A stretch of 64,000 nucleotides of DNA from NCBI RefSeq assembly GCF_047238345.1, contig NZ_JBDFMQ010000001.1:1860001-1924000 (forward strand), in the 5' to 3' direction. Origin of the DNA: Shouchella sp047238345 (GTDB lineage Bacteria > Bacillota > Bacilli > Bacillales > Bacillaceae_D). This document shows positions 60,201 through 64,000 of this stretch, in pieces (within the stretch, counting starts at the first letter, position 1; each line of letters begins with the position of its first letter). The position numbers and the translations under genes were made by a program. The notes under the pieces were generated by a model. The model did not search any database. It saw only the letters and a list, made by a program, of their open reading frames with translations, and was not told the DNA's origin.

Positions 60201-60773
60201 CTCCTCTTCATTGTGTTTATCGATTTGATTTACAACAATGAACAAAGGCTTTCCTTCGTCTGATAATTGCTTTAAGAAGCCGAGGTTGGTTTCGGACTTC
60301 ACATGATTATAATCCATGACATAAAGCAAAATATCTGTTGTAAAAAGCGCTTCAAGCGTCATATTTTGGTGGGTTGGGTCCGTTGAATCGACTCCTGGGG
60401 TATCGACTAAACTACCGGCGTGTTTTAAAAATGGAATCGGTGCATAAATATTAAGCTTTTCAACATTGGCTCCATCCATTGCATAGCGTTTAATTGCTTC
60501 CCAATCGATTTCTCCACGAAAAGATTTTTCTGAACCGTCAACATGAACAACGATTACCTCTAGATCCCCGTATGCGATCGTGATTTGATTTGCACTCGTC
60601 GGAATTGGGCTAGTTGGTAAAATGGAGACACCTGTTAGATGATTAATAAGCGATGATTTCCCAGCAGAGAAATGGCCACTTAACGCAATCGATAATGTCT
60701 GTTTTTCCTGAATTCGATGCCATTGCTTGATTTCATATTCCGTTAAATCCAGCTGCTCTTTCGTATTATTCAC
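57222..60773 (-). CDS. dynA: bacterial dynamin DynA (double dynamin GTPase)
   Basis: 1183 residues: two dynamin modules in one chain, as in B. subtilis DynA (YpbR, about 1193). GTPase 1: GHFSAGKSSLINHL, switch LVDTPGVDSTDP and NQID. GTPase 2: GAFSAGKSSLANALLGG, LVDTPGVNSINGRH and NAID. Both G1 and G3 motifs are intact. The helical stalks lie between and after. DynA tethers and fuses membranes and protects against phage and pore-forming agents. The GTG start at 60773 overlaps the ypoC stop (GTGA). Confidence 0.95.
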   Translation of the reverse strand: MNNTKEQLDLTEYEIKQWHRIQEKQTLSIALSGHFSAGKSSLINHLTGVSILPTSPIPTSANQITIAYGDLEVIVVHVDGSEKSFRGEIDWEAIKRYAMDGANVEKLNIYAPIPFLKHAGSLVDTPGVDSTDPTHQNMTLEALFTTDILLYVMDYNHVKSETNLGFLKQLSDEGKPLFIVVNQIDKHNEEELSFQSYKDSIIETLANWSIQYQGFYVTTIKDSPYDELDRLKNALFSLFYYGRDLVQAGKQKIEYSFYKSIQRRIEDDWEEERASLEETIQSIGFELDDIEMYRQRLKALEETEAGSKNRQQRVLKEWDDLFRQATLFNSMLTEKTLHWLHAMRPNFKIGFLSSKRKVMQERQRRQAEVIEELNDQINKQVVFHLKQTLQSFPLSEMSNQQRFLSLVHNVAFTVSPAFLDEGVPDSTFADSFVYQFTKDRTEAIKRQLKQRAVDALDDANEQLTAYDQKQGEQAQAQYREMKELEPYVAHYVAKKDKKEALKRLADKEANERDDRGAFAKVLKEKINQNVIFEEEDTTWKNQVKASVGKTILTSVAKKEHVAERPLGISDEDIHHLQTELKRLNKSDVTQDWHQRLQIEAEHITTEQFTLSLFGAFSAGKSSLANALLGGIVLPSSPHPTTATVTTVTRPTDDYGHGDVHIQYKSYEQLRGELASISQLLEVTVSLEQLQRFRTQTYRVTTAAKKQALSYIETLQHSMKKYESWLEQEEMVSMNELNEKIVHEEVACFISRVTIYYECEWTAKGLTLVDTPGVNSINGRHTNVAYEQVKASDAILYVTYYNHSFSRADAQFIEQLGKMNQHFSSKKLYFVLNAIDLAANEEERQGVESFVSRSLEEAGIDRPALFSLSSKEALMKVSSSTDFQQFQQELYGPMLRALKDANRTQFVEHVQQYLIYLQDAQTFASLTDHEKSTQLIRYEESLSKAQQGFYKDEAASLLMEVEQEASELFAYLRERTPYISRDRFIEFVNVATIVGSSRKKQKEALEQQLLSWNEDSVFYVNQELKATRIRLSLELQRSFEQWKKVWQQTFQTDIPGFPFPKMKKSFASHLSPDLLTSTLPIQSHVSQFTSLKTFFEQQQVKQVKEQLIDELVQQIRTGLREEEGRSKDWLKHETNDVFKECKAMLDQQITLELAKRKQLNTKAIQQDLQTEINVIKAWLQAKKA

Positions 60774-61273
60774 AGTTGACTTCCTCTCTTTAACAGATTG
60801 ACTCGTTCATTCAATTTCTTAAGGTCATCCATAAAGGAACATAATTGAACGAATGCTCGATCATTTTGATGGGATAAAATAAAACCCAATCGATCTTGCG
60901 CATTCAAAGGCGTGTAAGCAAATGAAGATATGGCTTGCTTCAGATTCATTAAATCAACGTTTTGACCGTTTAGCCAAAATAGTGCCTGCACCATCATCGC
61001 TTTCATGACATTTTGTTCATGCGCAATTTCTTTTGCTTTGCCTTCTTTAAAGTAAGCCTTATACGTAGCTTGATTATTCTCAAACGAGTCGACTAAAATA
61101 CGAATCGCTTCCGTTGCACCCGTTTGCCAAGGTTTCGTTAACATCGTAATATCTTCAGAGAATGGATGCGCCCACTGACGCTCCAAAAATGTATGAGACG
61201 GATGAATAATTATGTGCGCACCATTTTTATAAAACGGCTGGACACAGAAAGACAGAGGAACGACTTTATCCAT
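60770..61273 (-). CDS. ypoC: YpoC family protein
   Basis: 167 residues. The text VDSFENNQATYKAYFKEGKAKEI, VMKAMMVQALFWLNGQNVDLMNLKQAISSFAYTPLNAQDRLGFIL matches the YpoC family next to nth in B. subtilis. Function unknown. It overlaps nth by 8 bases and dynA by 4, so the three are coupled. The ATG is at 61273 with AGAGGAA upstream. Confidence 0.85.
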   Translation of the reverse strand: MDKVVPLSFCVQPFYKNGAHIIIHPSHTFLERQWAHPFSEDITMLTKPWQTGATEAIRILVDSFENNQATYKAYFKEGKAKEIAHEQNVMKAMMVQALFWLNGQNVDLMNLKQAISSFAYTPLNAQDRLGFILSHQNDRAFVQLCSFMDDLKKLNERVNLLKRGSQL

Positions 61274-61925
61274 GTTCCTCTACCCCTTTCAATCGTTTTT
61301 TTCCTTCTCGACACATAAATGCTAATGGACACTGTTGACATTGTGGGTTTTGCGCCTTGCAATGATAGCGCCCAAAGAATATCATTCGATGATGGGCGTC
61401 GGACCAATCAGGTTTATGGATCTTTTTCTCGAGCGTTTCTTCTACTTGTTTAACCGAATCTTTCCAACGACAAATGCCTAGTCGCTTTGACACTCGCTCA
61501 ACATGTGTATCAACAGCAATTGCCGGTATATTAAAGGCAACGCTTGTCACAACGTTTGCCGTTTTTCGACCTACCCCAGCAAGCGCCTCTAACGCCTCTC
61601 TTGCAGCAGGTACGTCACCACCGTGGTCGTTAATAAGAGATTGCGCCATTTTCTTAATGTTTTTTGCTTTATTTCGATACAACCCAATAGAGCGAATATC
61701 CATTTGTAATTCCTCTAAATCAACGGCGATATAATCTTCTGGTGTTTTATATTTAGCAAACAAGCCAGGCGTAACACGGTTCACTAGGGCATCTGTACAT
61801 TGGGCCGATAACATAACAGCAATGAGCAGTTCAAACGGATTTTTATGAATCAGTTCACATTCGGCTTCTGGAAACATCTCTCCCATTTGATCAACCGCGT
61901 ATTGGGTATCTTTTTTTGATAACAT
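61266..61925 (-). CDS. nth: endonuclease III
   Basis: 219 residues. The helix-hairpin-helix and catalytic Lys lie in LAGVGRKTANVVTS, the Asp in AVDTHVERVSKRLG, and the [4Fe-4S] cysteines in CKAQNPQCQQCPLAFMC (C-x6-C-x2-C-x5-C). It is a bifunctional glycosylase/AP lyase removing oxidised pyrimidines. It starts at 61925 behind AAGGAG, 10 bases after dnaD. Confidence 0.96.
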   Translation of the reverse strand: MLSKKDTQYAVDQMGEMFPEAECELIHKNPFELLIAVMLSAQCTDALVNRVTPGLFAKYKTPEDYIAVDLEELQMDIRSIGLYRNKAKNIKKMAQSLINDHGGDVPAAREALEALAGVGRKTANVVTSVAFNIPAIAVDTHVERVSKRLGICRWKDSVKQVEETLEKKIHKPDWSDAHHRMIFFGRYHCKAQNPQCQQCPLAFMCREGKKRLKGVEEHG

Positions 61926-61935
61926 CTTCTGCTCC

Positions 61936-62655
61936 TTACAAATTTTCTAGCCAATTAAATCCAGGAATGTTTTCGGATTGTGTTGGTGCTTGTCTGCGCT
62001 CTTTTTCTTTCGTTGGGATTGGTGTTTTTTTTCTAAAACGCTCACTATGAGCATGTGCCTGCTCTACGGTTTTAATTCCATTCCGTTGCCATTCAAATAA
62101 AATACGGTCAATATAACGGAAATTTAGTTTACCCGAAATGACCGCTTCTTTTAAGGCAGCTTGAATGAGTGCCAAAGTATGCGTATCTTGATCGATCCAC
62201 ATGGAAATGGTCTCTACTTCAATAGGGGATAAAGGGCGTGCGAATTCTTGTTCAAACTGCTGAAACAGTTGGCCTTCCTGTTCAGCCGCTTTGTTTCCAT
62301 ATTTTTCGCTTTCCTTTGTTTCCAGATGCTGAATGAGCAGCACCCAAAGTGGTTCGAGCGAACAGTATTCATACATCATATTCGTTTCTTCGTCGCGACT
62401 ATTTTTTATAAGTAAAAGCCGTTTCCGTACAAGCTGTCCAATTTTTTCGGCACACTCTTCTACTGAAAGCGTCATTTGTTCACTTAACGTTTGTGGCGTC
62501 GGAAATGAATCGCCACTATCAATTAAGCGTTGAATTTGTATTAAAAGAACGAGCTCTGTCTCGTTTATGTTCAGTTTTGCATAATGTTCTAAAAGAAGAT
62601 GAGGCACAGTTACTTGTTTTTGCTGAACCCATTTCAATGCTACCATTTCATTCAC
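61936..62655 (-). CDS. dnaD: DNA replication initiation protein DnaD
   Basis: 239 residues from a GTG at 62655 (VNEMVALKWVQ), with GAGGTGG five bases upstream; the frame is open further but crosses the asnS terminator. N-terminal winged helix: LNINETELVLLIQIQRLI, SFPTPQTLSEQMTLSVEEC. C-terminal DDBH2 domain: EFARPLSPIEVETISMWIDQD, then ISGKLNFRYIDRILFEWQRNGIKTVEQA. It is the standard DnaD, which remodels DNA and helps load the helicase at oriC and with PriA. Confidence 0.95.
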   Translation of the reverse strand: MNEMVALKWVQQKQVTVPHLLLEHYAKLNINETELVLLIQIQRLIDSGDSFPTPQTLSEQMTLSVEECAEKIGQLVRKRLLLIKNSRDEETNMMYEYCSLEPLWVLLIQHLETKESEKYGNKAAEQEGQLFQQFEQEFARPLSPIEVETISMWIDQDTHTLALIQAALKEAVISGKLNFRYIDRILFEWQRNGIKTVEQAHAHSERFRKKTPIPTKEKERRQAPTQSENIPGFNWLENL

Positions 62656-62737
62656 AGTTACCACCTCTAACTCCCTAAGTATAACACGTTTTTCTGCCTC
62701 TAGGCAGTAGAAAAGCAGAGCATGATGAACATGAAAA

Positions 62738-62771
62738 AACCCTTCAACGTAAGTAAATACGTTAAAGGGTT
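62738..62771 (-). terminator. terminator after asnS
   Basis: AACCCTTCAACGTA and TACGTTAAAGGGTT form a 14-bp stem (one mismatch) with a 6-base loop, then T residues on the minus strand. dnaD follows 80 bases on, so dnaD-dynA must have their own start or read-through. Confidence 0.88.
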
Positions 62772-62780
62772 TGTCCATTT

Positions 62781-64000
62781 TTATGGATATAGACGATTTA
62801 ATAATCGTGGAAACGCAATCGTTTCACGTACATGTTCAATGCCTGACATCCATGCAACGGTTCGCTCAAGACCTAAACCGAAACCAGAATGGGGCACAGA
62901 TCCATATTTTCGAAGATCTAAATACCATTGATACGCTTCTAACGGTAATCCATGTGCTTCAATTTCTTGTTTTAATAAATCATAGTCATGGATTCTCTCA
63001 GAGCCACCAATAATTTCACCGTATCCTTCAGGCGCAATAAGATCTGCACATAGGACAACATCATCACGATCTGAAGCCGGCTGCATATAAAACGGTTTTA
63101 ACGATTTTGGATAATGCGTAATAAATACAGGCTTATCATAATGCTCTGCAAGTGCCGTTTCATGTGGTGAACCAAAATCATCGCCCCACACAATGTCATC
63201 AAAGCCCTTTTTATGTAAAAGCGCAAGGGCATCATCATATTTTATACGTGGAAACGGCCCTTTAATTGCAGCAAGCTTGTCTTTATCACGTTCAAGAAGA
63301 TCAAGCTCCAGCTCACAATGAGTTAACACATGCGCTGCTAAGTGACACACATACGCTTCCTGAATGTCTAAGCTCTCTTCGTGCTCCACAAATGCCATCT
63401 CTGGTTCAATCATCCAGAATTCAATTAAGTGGCGACGGGTTTTTGATTTTTCCGCCCGGAACGTTGGTCCAAATGTGAACACACGGTTCAACGCCATTGC
63501 ACCTGCTTCAGCATAAAGTTGACCACTTTGGGAAAGAAACGCGTCTTCTTCAAAGTATTTTGTGTGAAACAATTCCGACGTTCCTTCTGGTGAACTCCCC
63601 GTCAAGATGGGTGAATCTAATTTTGTAAAGCCATTCGCAAAAAAGTACTCGTAGGTTGCTTTTATGATCTCGTTTCGAATTTTCATGACCGCATGCTGTT
63701 TTTTTGAACGAATCCATAAATGACGGTTATCCATTAAAAATTCCGTTCCATGTGCTTTCGGTGTAATTGGATACCCTTCTGCTTCATGAATGACTTGAAG
63801 ATCGGTCACAGTTAATTCGTAGCCGAATGCAGATCGATCGTCTTCACGAACAACCCCCGTTACATAGAGCGATGTCTCTTGTGTTAACCCTTTTGCTTTT
63901 TGAAAAAGTGCCTCTTCTACATCGGCTTTCACAACGACGCCTTGAATAAAGCCCGTTCCATCGCGAAGTTGTAAGAACGCAATTTTGCCGCTCGAGCGTT
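62781..64000 (-). CDS. asnS: asparaginyl-tRNA synthetase, N-terminus cut by window end
   Basis: The frame is open from 64000 to the stop at 62781, 406 residues. The anticodon-binding OB-fold ends with LRDGTGFIQGVVVKA, so the start is outside. Class II core: motif 2 FRAEKSKTRRHLIEFWMIEPEM, motif 3 GFGLGLERTVAWMSG, and the Asn-specific EGTSELF before motif 2. It charges tRNA-Asn with asparagine. B. subtilis AsnS has 430 residues, so about 25 are missing. Confidence 0.95.
   Translation of the reverse strand, partial: RSSGKIAFLQLRDGTGFIQGVVVKADVEEALFQKAKGLTQETSLYVTGVVREDDRSAFGYELTVTDLQVIHEAEGYPITPKAHGTEFLMDNRHLWIRSKKQHAVMKIRNEIIKATYEYFFANGFTKLDSPILTGSSPEGTSELFHTKYFEEDAFLSQSGQLYAEAGAMALNRVFTFGPTFRAEKSKTRRHLIEFWMIEPEMAFVEHEESLDIQEAYVCHLAAHVLTHCELELDLLERDKDKLAAIKGPFPRIKYDDALALLHKKGFDDIVWGDDFGSPHETALAEHYDKPVFITHYPKSLKPFYMQPASDRDDVVLCADLIAPEGYGEIIGGSERIHDYDLLKQEIEAHGLPLEAYQWYLDLRKYGSVPHSGFGLGLERTVAWMSGIEHVRETIAFPRLLNRLYP

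Overview
The window is chromosomal DNA from a low-GC, endospore-forming Bacillaceae bacterium. The evidence is the gene set (cotD, sspM, racA, a Spo0E-like phosphatase, kapB, gpsB, mrfAB, brxA, dynA), the strong AGGAGG-type ribosome sites, a class B RNase P RNA, and gene order matching the ypwA-ypsC-rnpB-gpsB-ypsA-cotD-yprBA and sspM-yppE-yppC-recU-ponA-ypoC-nth-dnaD-asnS regions of Bacillus subtilis. The species cannot be fixed from the window. A large acidic tail on PBP1 and a fused betaine-type transporter would suit a halo- or alkali-tolerant relative, but that is inference. I see no tRNA, insertion sequence, prophage or CRISPR array.

1-11 kb, all on the minus strand: a DksA-like stress protein cut by the window start, an ABC-2 exporter pair, topoisomerase IV (parE-parC, with a promoter and a near-match LexA box), a CoA-binding protein, an OpuC/EgtU-type transporter with permease and binding protein fused, and a 2,4-dienoyl-CoA reductase-like SDR. 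11-21 kb: a XerS-type recombinase with a large dyad just upstream, an M32 carboxypeptidase, an IscA-fold protein, a gluconokinase-like kinase, the methyltransferase YpsC, rnpB, an RNase H-like protein overlapping gpsB, ypsA, and cotD with a 33-bp repeat and a good sigma-K promoter. 21-29 kb: mrfB-mrfA (mitomycin-adduct repair), divergent pepF, a coiled-coil membrane protein, an MhqD-like hydrolase, and a cluster of very small genes. 29-33 kb: a lipoprotein, an unlisted Spo0E-like gene, a lysine riboswitch controlling dapA, kapB and small membrane proteins.

33-46 kb: glutamate synthase (gltB-gltA), a TelA-like operon behind a sigma-W-type promoter, ydbS-ydbT, and ypgR with a 71-residue partner. 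46-51 kb: a metallophosphoesterase convergent with a coupled run that reads ilvA, PfpI-like, rnz, thioredoxin-like, brxA and a monothiol thioredoxin-fold protein. 51-64 kb: yppE, racA, sspM, yppC, recU-ponA, then the coupled operon asnS (cut by the window end)-dnaD-nth-ypoC-dynA.

Most of the window is conserved Bacillaceae core. The parts worth a second look are small or regulatory: four genes of 25-50 codons, alternative-sigma promoters (B, H, G, K and W types), the dyad next to xerS, the thiol-redox operon, the fused transporter with no ribosome site, and a GC-rich gene-free stretch near 29.2 kb.
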